In this document: one piece after another, positions 52,486 to 60,518 of the stretch
Layout of the letters: each line of letters opens with the position of its first letter
How positions within the stretch are numbered: position 1 is the stretch's first letter
NCBI GenBank assembly: GCA_027485645.1
Contig: JAIXQR010000001.1
Span: 769,588-833,587 of the forward strand
Length of the DNA: 64,000 nt
From: a bacterium
GTDB taxonomy: Bacteria; Armatimonadota; Fimbriimonadia; Fimbriimonadales; Fimbriimonadaceae
Direction: 5' to 3'
Position numbers and translations under genes: made by a program
The notes under the pieces: generated by a model
Told to the model about the DNA's origin: nothing
Seen by the model: only the letters and a program-made list of their open reading frames with translations
The model's database searches: none

Positions 52486-53800
52486 CTTCAATATTCACGC
52501 GCTCGTTCTCGGCGTCCTTGTCCTTGTGCTCGCAACCGGGGTCATTCGATGGTCGATGCTGGGCGGAGGAATCGGAAGCAAAAAGACTCGGCTGGCCTTC
52601 TGGAACGGATTCACCGGTCCTGATGGCGTGGTCATGCTGAAAATCATCGAAGACTTCAATCGAGAAAATCCGGATGTTGAAGTCGCGATGCAGCGAATTC
52701 CGTGGGCGACTTATTACAACAAACTCACGGTCGCGGGAAGCGACGGCCGTGGCCCCGAGATTTTTGTTGTCCACACCGATGCCCTCCCACGAATTCGCCG
52801 TGCCGGGTTTGTGGCCGACATCTCAGACTTATACGAGGGGCCTGACGCAATTGATGTTGATGATTTCGATCGCGTGGTAGTTGACCAAGTCCAGTTCGGT
52901 GGGCACCTTGAAGGCGTCCCGCTGGACATTCATCCTCAGGGCGCATTCCTAAACAAGCAGATGCTGAAGCAGGCAGGATTTGTCGATGCCAACGGTGATC
53001 CAAGAGCGCCGAAGGATCGGCGCGAGATGCTGGATTTCATTGGAAAGGCAACTCTGGAGCCATCTGGCGAGCTCAAGGATAAGCAATGGGCTTTTGCCTT
53101 TACGTATTGGGGCGCAAATTTTCGGAGTCTCCTGCCCCAGTTTGGCGGGCGGTACCTGGACGAGAACGGGAACGCGGCTCTGGACAGCGAACCGAACTTG
53201 AAAGCGCTTGAGTTCCTTGCCGATATCGCAAAGAACAAGCAAGCGCCGCCGGCCGATAACGGTCTGGGTTGGTTTGGGTTCCGCACCAAGCGAGTCGCCA
53301 TGGTTTGGGACGGCGTGTTCATGCTGGGCGACCTAACGCGGCTCAATGACTTTGAGTACTTAGGTGCCCCGATTCCGCAGATCGGAGATCGACCAGGAAC
53401 ACTGGCTAACTCCCACGTTTTGTGCGTGAATAAGTCGGTCTCGGAGACTGAGCGCGAAGCATCTGGCCGCTTCCTTAAGTACCTTTCTGACCACAGCTTG
53501 GAATGGGCGAGCGCCGGCCAAGTTCCGGCAAGAAAGAGTGTCCGCGCGAACCCCGAGTTTGCCAAAATGCCGGTGCAGTTCGCCTTTGCTCAGCAGATCC
53601 CGACGATGATGTATCCCCCGCGAACTCCGGTGATTTTCGAGTTCATGCTGGAACTGGATCGGGCCGTCGAGCGCGTGGTTCGCGGACAGATTGGGCCGAA
53701 GGAAGCGCTAGCCGAAGCTAACAAGAATGCGCAAGCGGTGATTGAGCGCGACCGACGCGAGTATCCGGCAAGCTACGCCGGAGCGGAGGCAAATCAATGA
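52466..53800 (+). CDS. ABC transporter sugar-binding protein (CUT1, family 1), membrane-anchored
   Basis: 444 residues. An N-terminal membrane helix (HALVLGVLVLVLATGVIRW) replaces the usual lipoprotein Cys. The mature region has RLAFWNGFTGPDGVVMLKIIEDFNRENPDVEVAMQRIPW, FVVHTDALPRIRRAGFVADISDLY and GVPLDIHPQGAFLNKQML, the profile of family-1 solute-binding proteins (AraN/MsmE-like). It would bind arabino-oligosaccharides and feed the two permeases that follow. A TTCAATATTCAC sequence at its start resembles the arabinose half-site and may be chance. Confidence 0.85.
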   Translation: MSKLRGSFNIHALVLGVLVLVLATGVIRWSMLGGGIGSKKTRLAFWNGFTGPDGVVMLKIIEDFNRENPDVEVAMQRIPWATYYNKLTVAGSDGRGPEIFVVHTDALPRIRRAGFVADISDLYEGPDAIDVDDFDRVVVDQVQFGGHLEGVPLDIHPQGAFLNKQMLKQAGFVDANGDPRAPKDRREMLDFIGKATLEPSGELKDKQWAFAFTYWGANFRSLLPQFGGRYLDENGNAALDSEPNLKALEFLADIAKNKQAPPADNGLGWFGFRTKRVAMVWDGVFMLGDLTRLNDFEYLGAPIPQIGDRPGTLANSHVLCVNKSVSETEREASGRFLKYLSDHSLEWASAGQVPARKSVRANPEFAKMPVQFAFAQQIPTMMYPPRTPVIFEFMLELDRAVERVVRGQIGPKEALAEANKNAQAVIERDRREYPASYAGAEANQ

Positions 53801-54675
53801 AAGCGCGTCGAAAAGAGGAGTTGATGGGCTACCTCTTCTTGGTCCCGTACCTGCTGCTGTTCATTCTGTTCGTGATCATCCCGGTGCTCGTTTCGGCTTG
53901 GTTGTCTGTTGTGCAATTGGATTTGACCAATGCTTCGAAGTCAGCCTTCATCGGCGCGCAGAACTTTACGGATGCACTCAAGGACGATTTCTTTTGGCAG
54001 GCGACCGGAGCCACGGGGCGATTTGCGCTCCTTATGGTGCCGAGCGTGCTGGTACTCGGAACCGCGATGGCGCTCGGGATGAACCGAATGTCCCAGGGCC
54101 GAGACATGGTTCGGGCGCTGGTTTACATGCCGAGCATGCTGAACGTTGCCGCCACCGGCATCCTTTGGCAGTGGTTCTTTAACAACGAGTTCGGACTTTT
54201 CAATTATACGATCCGGAAGGCTGGAGGCACGCCGATTCCTTGGCTGACCGATGCCAATATGGCGATGCCGAGCGTCGTGTTGATGAGTCTTTGGTGGACG
54301 GTTGGCGGGACAAGCGTCGTCGTGCTTACGGCGCTTCAGCAGATTCCGAAGATGTACTTCGAAGCGGCTTCGCTGGATGGTGCCAACGGACGGCACATCT
54401 TCTTCCGCATCATGATCCCGCTTCTGAAGCCGGTGCTTCTGTTCGTATTCGTAACCACGACCATCGCTTCGTTCCAGATGTTCGGCCAGGCTGCCATTCT
54501 CACTGGCGGTGGTCCGACGTTTGCTACTCGTGGGGTTGTGCAGTACATGTTTGAAACTGCCTTTAATGGCTATCGATTCGGCTATGGCGCGGCAATCAGC
54601 TGGCTTCTGTTTGCCGCGATTTTGGTCTTCAGTACTATCCAAGCACGCGTGCTGAAAAGTCAGGTGGAAGGATGA
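53797..54675 (+). CDS. ABC sugar permease (MalF/AraP-like)
   Basis: 292 residues, six membrane helices. EAASLDGANGRHIFFRIMIPLLKPVLL is the EAA motif that contacts the ATPase. ATGA overlaps on both sides join it to the binding protein and to the second permease. No N-terminal P2 domain as in E. coli MalF. No ATPase gene follows; a shared MsmX/UgpC-type ATPase elsewhere in the genome is expected. Confidence 0.9.
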   Translation: MKARRKEELMGYLFLVPYLLLFILFVIIPVLVSAWLSVVQLDLTNASKSAFIGAQNFTDALKDDFFWQATGATGRFALLMVPSVLVLGTAMALGMNRMSQGRDMVRALVYMPSMLNVAATGILWQWFFNNEFGLFNYTIRKAGGTPIPWLTDANMAMPSVVLMSLWWTVGGTSVVVLTALQQIPKMYFEAASLDGANGRHIFFRIMIPLLKPVLLFVFVTTTIASFQMFGQAAILTGGGPTFATRGVVQYMFETAFNGYRFGYGAAISWLLFAAILVFSTIQARVLKSQVEG

Positions 54676-55490
54676 AGCGTAACCCACTGCCTAGCATGCT
54701 GATGATGCTGATCGGCGGAGTTTTCATTCTGCCCTTCATCTTCATGATTGTTGCCTCCTTTAAGCGCGAAGCCGAGGTGTTGCAACCAGATCAGATTTTG
54801 CCTAAGACGTGGGATCTTGCGAACTACGAGGCCGTCAGTCGAAACTCGGTCGAGGCACCGGTTGGGCTATGGTTTGTAAACAGTGTCTTCGTTTCTTCCG
54901 CGACAACTCTGCTGGTGATTTGCCTTTCGTCGTTGGTCGCCTTTGCTATCACACGAATCAAGGTTCGAGGTGCCAAGTTCTTGCTCAACATGATCGTTGG
55001 CACGATGATGATTCCGGCCCAGCTGTTCTTGATTCCGCTGTACGTAATCCTCAGTCGAATGGGCTTACTCGATACGCCGTATGCTCTGATTCTTCCGGCC
55101 GCGGCGAGTGGGTATGGCGTTTTTATGCTCAGCCAGTTCATGCGGAATCTGCCCGTAGCCATCGAGGAAGCGGCAATGATTGACGGCTGTACCTTGCCGG
55201 AAGTCTTCTGGAAAATTACCTTGCCGCTCTGCGGACCATCGATCGCAACCTTGGCGGTGTTCACGTTTATCGGATCGTGGAACGATTACATTACACCGTT
55301 GGTGTTTATGGAGTCGGTCACGAACTATACTCTGCCCGTGGGCATTGCGCTCTTTCAGAGCAGCTACTCAACTCAGTACGGGTTGACCATTGCAACAAGC
55401 CTACTCTCCACTTTGCCCCTACTCATCATGTTTCTGGTTTTCCAGAAACAGATTATCGAAAGCATGACCTCTTCTGGCCTTAAAGACTAG
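54672..55490 (+). CDS. ABC sugar permease (MalG/AraQ-like)
   Basis: 272 residues with six helices. The EAA loop is EEAAMIDGCTLPEVFWKITLPLCGPSIATL. MIPAQLFLIPLYVILSRMGLLDTPYAL is characteristic of CUT1 G-type permeases. It partners the preceding permease. It ends 9 bases before the GH51 gene. Confidence 0.92.
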   Translation: MKRNPLPSMLMMLIGGVFILPFIFMIVASFKREAEVLQPDQILPKTWDLANYEAVSRNSVEAPVGLWFVNSVFVSSATTLLVICLSSLVAFAITRIKVRGAKFLLNMIVGTMMIPAQLFLIPLYVILSRMGLLDTPYALILPAAASGYGVFMLSQFMRNLPVAIEEAAMIDGCTLPEVFWKITLPLCGPSIATLAVFTFIGSWNDYITPLVFMESVTNYTLPVGIALFQSSYSTQYGLTIATSLLSTLPLLIMFLVFQKQIIESMTSSGLKD

Positions 55491-55499
55491 GAATCTCAT

Positions 55500-56996
55500 A
55501 TGAATAAGACAAAAATCTCCCTACATCCAGCCTTCACCATCGACACCGTTGACCCGCGAGTCTTCGGTGGATTTCTAGAGCACCTTGGACGAGCCGTATA
55601 CGAAGGCGTGTACCACCCAGGCTCCGCCCATGCAGATAACAAAGGATTTCGATGGGACGTGCTGGATGCGCTGAAGCGGCTGAAGTTCACCGCAATGCGG
55701 TACCCAGGCGGCAACTTTGTGAGCGGCTACGATTGGCTTGATGGCGTCGGTCCAAGGGAGAACCGACCTACCAAGATGGATCTGGCCTGGCAGAGCGCCG
55801 AGCCCAACCAGTTCGGGACCAATGAGTTTATGGAGATGTCCGAAGTGATGGATTGGACACCGATGATGGCGGTCAATCTGGGCACGGGTACCCCAGCGGA
55901 AGCCCGAAACTGGCTGGAGTACTGCAACGGGAAAGGCGGCACATATTGGGCCGACAAGCGAATTTCGCACGGCTACGCCAAGCCCCACGACATCAAACTC
56001 TGGTGCCTGGGTAACGAGATGGACGGTCCATGGCAGATCGGTCACGTTCCAGCAGAGGAGTACGCGATTCGCGCCCAGCAAACGGCACGTCTCATGAAGA
56101 TGTGCGACCCAGAAGTCGAGCTGGTGCTCTGTGGCTCCTGTGCGGTCAATCTTCCCACATACATGGAATGGGACCGAAAGGCGTTGGAATACTGCCACAA
56201 CGATGTTGACTACATCAGCCTCCACTGCTACGTCGGTAACGATGCCGATGATACGGAAGACTTCTTGGCCGTCGGTCTTGCGATTGACAAGCAGATTGAA
56301 GAGCTTGATTACGCAACCCGGTACGTACAGGCTAAGTCGCGATCTAAGAAGCGAGTCAAGTTGAGCTTTGACGAATGGAACGTGTGGTACCGCGCGCGAT
56401 CGGGACATCACGTTGATGGCCGAGGAAAGCTGGCACCACCGCTATTGGAAGAGGTTTACAACCTTGAAGATGCATTGGTTGTCATGCAGTTCTTGAATAG
56501 CTTCATTCGCCATGCCGATTCGGTCAAGATCGCAAACATTGCGCAGATCGTAAACGTCATTGCGCCGATTCTTACTCGCGGCGATGAGATGGTCATTCAG
56601 TCGATCTTCTATCCAATCGAGATGTTTGCTAACCGAAGAACCGGTACGTCATTGCAAGTTGGAGTTGAAGGACCGCTGGCGGTCAGCAAGACGCACCCAA
56701 CCGCGAAGCAGATTGATGCGAGCGCCATCTTGAACGACAACGAGCTGTACTGCTTCTTCGTCAACCGAAGCACGACCGAGACCGCCGAAGTGCGGGTCGA
56801 TTTGTCGACTCGTCAGTTAACCGCTCTGACCTCGGGAGAGATCATCACCGGTACCGATCCGAAAGCGTTTAACGATTTTGGTCAGCCCGAGAAGGTCCGG
56901 TCCGAATCGTTCAGCGAAGTCGTCTTCCAAGATGGAGTCGCCGTACTCTCGCTTCCTCCACTTTCCGCATTTGGCGGAACATTCAGCGTCGCTTAA
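55500..56996 (+). CDS. Alpha-L-arabinofuranosidase (GH51), cytoplasmic, second copy
   Basis: 498 residues, no signal peptide. GGFLEHLGRAVYEGVYHPGSAHADNKGFRWDVL and MRYPGGNFVSGYDWLDGVGPRENRP are GH51 sequences; acid/base Glu is in LWCLGNEMDGPWQIG and nucleophile Glu in LSFDEWNVWYR. It differs clearly from the 44127..45599 copy, so the two may prefer different linkages or oligomers. It closes the CUT1 operon and is followed by a strong hairpin. Confidence 0.93.
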   Translation: MNKTKISLHPAFTIDTVDPRVFGGFLEHLGRAVYEGVYHPGSAHADNKGFRWDVLDALKRLKFTAMRYPGGNFVSGYDWLDGVGPRENRPTKMDLAWQSAEPNQFGTNEFMEMSEVMDWTPMMAVNLGTGTPAEARNWLEYCNGKGGTYWADKRISHGYAKPHDIKLWCLGNEMDGPWQIGHVPAEEYAIRAQQTARLMKMCDPEVELVLCGSCAVNLPTYMEWDRKALEYCHNDVDYISLHCYVGNDADDTEDFLAVGLAIDKQIEELDYATRYVQAKSRSKKRVKLSFDEWNVWYRARSGHHVDGRGKLAPPLLEEVYNLEDALVVMQFLNSFIRHADSVKIANIAQIVNVIAPILTRGDEMVIQSIFYPIEMFANRRTGTSLQVGVEGPLAVSKTHPTAKQIDASAILNDNELYCFFVNRSTTETAEVRVDLSTRQLTALTSGEIITGTDPKAFNDFGQPEKVRSESFSEVVFQDGVAVLSLPPLSAFGGTFSVA

Positions 56997-57003
56997 GACA
57001 CTT

Positions 57004-57034
57004 CTTAGGGCTCCCGTACCGTGGGGGCCCTAAG
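57004..57034 (+). terminator. Hairpin terminator-like structure after GH51
   Basis: CTTAGGGCTCCC - 7 bases - GGGGGCCCTAAG gives a 12-pair stem with one T-G wobble, 7 bases after the stop. The T tail is short (TTC). It separates the CUT1/GH51 operon from the secreted-GH51/CUT2 operon that has its own promoter region at 57064..57114. Confidence 0.6.
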
Positions 57035-57063
57035 TTCGCCACTCAACGTGGCAAGCACAGAAA

Positions 57064-57112
57064 CTGAATATTCTCTAACCACTATGAATATTCAGGGAAT
57101 CCAGTGGTTAGA
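57064..57112. promoter_or_regulatory. Nested inverted repeats, probable arabinose operator
   Basis: CTGAATATTC (57064..57073) and GAATATTCAG (57086..57095) form a 10-base perfect inverted repeat; each arm contains the self-palindrome GAATATTC and their centres are 20 bases apart, two helical turns. A second perfect 10-base repeat, TCTAACCACT (57074..57083) and AGTGGTTAGA (57103..57112), is interlocked with it. The GAATAT half-site is shared with the araA operator. Confidence 0.65.
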
Positions 57113-57114
57113 AT
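57109..57114 (+). promoter_or_regulatory. Candidate -10 element (TAGAAT) before the secreted GH51 gene
   Basis: TAGAAT is one mismatch from TATAAT and ends 12 bases before the ATG at 57127. The -35 position would fall on the second GAATATTC arm, so a bound repressor would exclude polymerase. No Shine-Dalgarno sequence is visible, and the leader would be about 6 bases. Confidence 0.45.
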
Positions 57115-57126
57115 AGTTACAGCACT

Positions 57127-59517
57127 ATGGCTCTCATCGTAATTGCCGCCTGGGCAATGGTCGCCCAGGATACGCCGTCCGTTACAATCAACCTCGATAA
57201 GCCGACCGTGTCGGTTCCGCGATCGCTGTTTGGAGTCTTCTTCGAAGAAATCAACAACGCAGGCGAGGGTGGTCTGTACGCTGAATTGCTTTCGAACCGT
57301 GGCATGTTGCGGGGAAACACCGGGCTGCCGGAAGGGTGGAAGTCCACTTCAAAGGCCGTTAAGTTCGACCCTCAATCTAAGCTGAACGAAGCGGCCGCGG
57401 GTTCGATCGTTTTGGATGCCAAAGACTCTGCGGTTTCCGTTGAGAATGGTGGCTTCTGGGGCGTTCCGGTTCAGCGCGGAAAGGGTCTGTCCGGATCAGT
57501 TTGGGTTAGAGGCAACGGAAGCCTGACGGTCCAACTCTCGGGGGCAAGAGGAGCCGCGATTTCGAACGTGGTGAAGCTGCAAGCCAGTTCAGGCTGGAAG
57601 GAACTCGAGTTCGACTTCGCCCCAACCTCTTCTGACTCGAAGGCGAAGTTTGTTGTCACCGCAGAAATGGGCAGCGGCATCTCGGTCGGCTACGCCTCTC
57701 TCATGCCGACCAACACCTGGAAGAAGCGGCCAAACGGGCTGCGACCAGATTTGGCCGAACGTATTGCGCAACTTCAGCCTGGCTTCCTGCGATTCCCCGG
57801 CGGCTGCTACGTGGAGGGGAACGATCTTGGCAACGCATTTGAGTGGCGCGGCACGCTGGCACCAATTGAAAAGAGACCAGGAACCCCGCGATCCTTCTGG
57901 GGCTACACCTCCAGCAACGGCTTGGGCTATCACGAGTACCTGCAGCTTTGCGAAGACGTAGCGGCAGAGCCCATGTTCGTAATCAACTGCGGAATGTCCC
58001 ACTCGGAAATCACTCCGATGGACAAGATGGATCGGCACGTTAAAGACGCGCTTGACGCCATTGAGTACGCGAACGGCCCGGTGACCTCCAAGATGGGCGC
58101 GCTTCGAGCGGCGAACGGACATCCAAAGTCGTTCAACCTGAAGTACGTCGAGATCGGGAACGAAAACGGCTACTCGTGGTCGTTCGGTGGCCCAGCCCCG
58201 TACTACGAGCGGTTTAAGCTGATCAACGAGGCGATCAAAGCGAAGCACCCAGAGATCGTTACGATCTCAAACGTTGAGGTACCGAACCCCGGCGATCTGA
58301 CCAGCGAGCATTACTACGACAACCCTCGATGGTTCTGGGCAAACAAAGACCGGTACGACTCTTACAACCGGAACGGCACCAAGGTCTACATCGGCGAGTA
58401 CGCCGTCACCCGCGAAAACGGTCGTGGCAGCTTGGCGGGCGCACTCTCGGAAGCCGCGTTCATGACGGGCATGGAGCGAAACGCCGACATCGTTGCGATG
58501 GGCTCTTACGCACCACTGTTCGAGAACATCAACAATCGGCAGTGGAACCCGAACGCAATCGTGTTCGATGGAACTCGAAGCTACGGCACGCCTAGCTACT
58601 GGGTGCAGCAAATGTTCGCGGCCAATCGCACCGATTTGATGTTCGACTCCAAGGCGATGGCGAAGCCGACCGACCCGCAGCCGATCGAGGGCGGATTTGG
58701 TCTGAAGACTTGGAACACTTCAGCGGAGTTTAAGGACGTAAAGGTCGTTATCAACGGCAAGACGGCCTTCTCCGAATCCACACCAAAGCTCACCGATCTT
58801 GCCGATGTACGCGGTGCGTGGAAAGTTGTGGATGGAACCCTGCGGCAAACGGAAGAAACTCCAGATCGGCACGCTCTGTTGAAAGGGATCACCGCCAAGG
58901 CAACCGACGATTGGACCTTTGAGTTCACCGCGAAAAGGTTGAGCGGACAAGAAGGCTTTCTTGCCTCGTTCGCCGTCAAGCCGAACGGTGAGTTTGCACA
59001 TTGGAACCTTGGCGGATGGAGCAACACCGAGCACGGATTCGAACGCGGTGGGCGCGTTGGTACGAACCTGCGCGGCAAGATCGACCTTGGCAAGTGGTAT
59101 CAAGTGCGCCTCGTCAAGCAGGGTGCGAAGGTCCTCGGCTATCTCGACGGCCAGTTGCTCCAAACCTTCTCGGAAAAACCGGGACCAAGCGACCTAGCGG
59201 CTTCTGCCGGAATTGACATCAAGCGAAAAGAATTGGTGCTAAAGTTGGTAAGCGGCGCCAGTGATGATCGATCGATAAATCTAAGCGGTTTGCCATTCAA
59301 GCAAAATGAAGTGTGGTCTGGTCAGATCCTATCGCACCCCAGCCGAACGGCGGAGAACAGCCTAGATCAACCGAACGTGGTCATTCCTCGTGCATTCAAG
59401 GTGAAAGCAGCTAAAACCATCACCCTTCCTCCAAATTCTCTGCTAATCTTGCGGGTGCCTGCAAGTGAAAATTTGGTCCGACGATCTCAGCTCGAGCTCA
59501 AGAAACGAAATCCATGA
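57127..59517 (+). CDS. Alpha-L-arabinofuranosidase (GH51) with extra beta-sandwich domains, secreted
   Basis: 796 residues. A short signal (MALIVIAAWAMVA) precedes PSVTINLDKPTVSVPRSLFGVFFEEINNAGEGGLYAELL, the start of the GH51 N-terminal strand. A carbohydrate-binding-like insertion (about 85-195) follows, then FLRFPGGCYVEGND, acid/base Glu in VEIGNENGYSWSFGG and nucleophile Glu in YIGEYAVTRENGRG. The C-terminal region (about 520-700) is a laminin-G/concanavalin-like domain with WTFEFTAKRL and FAHWNLGGWSNTEHGFE. It acts outside the cytoplasm on arabinan or arabinoxylan. An ATGA overlap joins it to the CUT2 transporter genes. Confidence 0.9.
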   Translation: MALIVIAAWAMVAQDTPSVTINLDKPTVSVPRSLFGVFFEEINNAGEGGLYAELLSNRGMLRGNTGLPEGWKSTSKAVKFDPQSKLNEAAAGSIVLDAKDSAVSVENGGFWGVPVQRGKGLSGSVWVRGNGSLTVQLSGARGAAISNVVKLQASSGWKELEFDFAPTSSDSKAKFVVTAEMGSGISVGYASLMPTNTWKKRPNGLRPDLAERIAQLQPGFLRFPGGCYVEGNDLGNAFEWRGTLAPIEKRPGTPRSFWGYTSSNGLGYHEYLQLCEDVAAEPMFVINCGMSHSEITPMDKMDRHVKDALDAIEYANGPVTSKMGALRAANGHPKSFNLKYVEIGNENGYSWSFGGPAPYYERFKLINEAIKAKHPEIVTISNVEVPNPGDLTSEHYYDNPRWFWANKDRYDSYNRNGTKVYIGEYAVTRENGRGSLAGALSEAAFMTGMERNADIVAMGSYAPLFENINNRQWNPNAIVFDGTRSYGTPSYWVQQMFAANRTDLMFDSKAMAKPTDPQPIEGGFGLKTWNTSAEFKDVKVVINGKTAFSESTPKLTDLADVRGAWKVVDGTLRQTEETPDRHALLKGITAKATDDWTFEFTAKRLSGQEGFLASFAVKPNGEFAHWNLGGWSNTEHGFERGGRVGTNLRGKIDLGKWYQVRLVKQGAKVLGYLDGQLLQTFSEKPGPSDLAASAGIDIKRKELVLKLVSGASDDRSINLSGLPFKQNEVWSGQILSHPSRTAENSLDQPNVVIPRAFKVKAAKTITLPPNSLLILRVPASENLVRRSQLELKKRNP

Positions 59518-60518
59518 AAAAAACAACGTTAGCAACTCTAATCCTCTGTGGTGTCGTCCTGTTTGCCGGACTCGGATGCTCACCGAGCGCTGAGCCGTCC
59601 GCCGAAAAGGACGGTAAGGCCACCGAGACTGCCGGGAAGAAACTCCAGTTGGCGTTTGTGACGAACAACGCATCTGACTTCTGGACGATCGCTCGCAAGG
59701 GTGTCGAAAAGGCCGATGGCGAACTTGACAACGTGGAAGTGAACTTCCAGATGCCAAGCGAAGGCACCGCTGCCGAGCAGAAGCGCATCGTCGATGACCT
59801 TCTGGCGAAGGGCGTCGATGGCATCGCGATCAGCCCGGTTGACCCAAAGAACCAGACCGAGATGCTGGACGGCGTCGCGAAGCAGGTCCTTTTGGTTACC
59901 CAGGATAGCGACGCTCCAGATAGCCAGCGCGCTTGCTACGTTGGAACGGACAACGTTGCTGCCGGTCGCCAAGCGGGCGAAGAACTGAAGAAGGCACTTC
60001 CGAACGGCGGAAAGGTCATGGTCTTCGTCGGAAACGCCGACGCCCAGAACGCGGCCGAGCGGTTTAAGGGTCTTAAGGAAGCCATCGAAGGATCGAAGAT
60101 CACGATTCTCGATATTCGAACCGATGGTACCGACCGAGTTAAGGCAAAGGCAAACGTTGAAGACACACTCGTCAACACGCCAGAAATCGCTGGACTCGTT
60201 GGCCTCTGGAGCTACAACGGCCCTGCAATCCTGAGCGCGGTGAAGGAAGCGGGCAAGGTTGGCAAAGTTAAGATCGTTTGCTTCGACGAGGAAGATGACA
60301 CCCTGGCCGGCGTTGCCGCGGGCGAAATCGAAGTCACCATCGTTCAGCAGCCGTTTGAGTTTGGTTACCAGTCGGTCAAGCTGATGTCCGAAGTGAAGGG
60401 TGGAAAGGCCGATGCCATTCCAGCCGACAAGAAGATGATCGTTGAAACGAAGGCAATCGGTAAGGACACGGTTGCCGATTTCAAGAAGAACCTCGACGAA
60501 CTTCGTGGCCGAAAGTAA
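59514..60518 (+). CDS. Sugar-binding lipoprotein of a CUT2 ABC importer (RbsB-like)
   Basis: 334 residues. MKKTTLATLILCGVVLFAGLGC is a lipoprotein signal with Cys22. The mature protein has KLQLAFVTNNASDFWTIARKGVEKA, DDLLAKGVDGIAISPVDPKNQ and VGTDNVAAGRQAGEELKKALP, the type-I periplasmic binding fold for monosaccharides. In this context L-arabinose is the likely ligand. Overlaps GH51 upstream by ATGA and the ATPase gene downstream by 14 bases. Confidence 0.92.
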   Translation: MKKTTLATLILCGVVLFAGLGCSPSAEPSAEKDGKATETAGKKLQLAFVTNNASDFWTIARKGVEKADGELDNVEVNFQMPSEGTAAEQKRIVDDLLAKGVDGIAISPVDPKNQTEMLDGVAKQVLLVTQDSDAPDSQRACYVGTDNVAAGRQAGEELKKALPNGGKVMVFVGNADAQNAAERFKGLKEAIEGSKITILDIRTDGTDRVKAKANVEDTLVNTPEIAGLVGLWSYNGPAILSAVKEAGKVGKVKIVCFDEEDDTLAGVAAGEIEVTIVQQPFEFGYQSVKLMSEVKGGKADAIPADKKMIVETKAIGKDTVADFKKNLDELRGRK

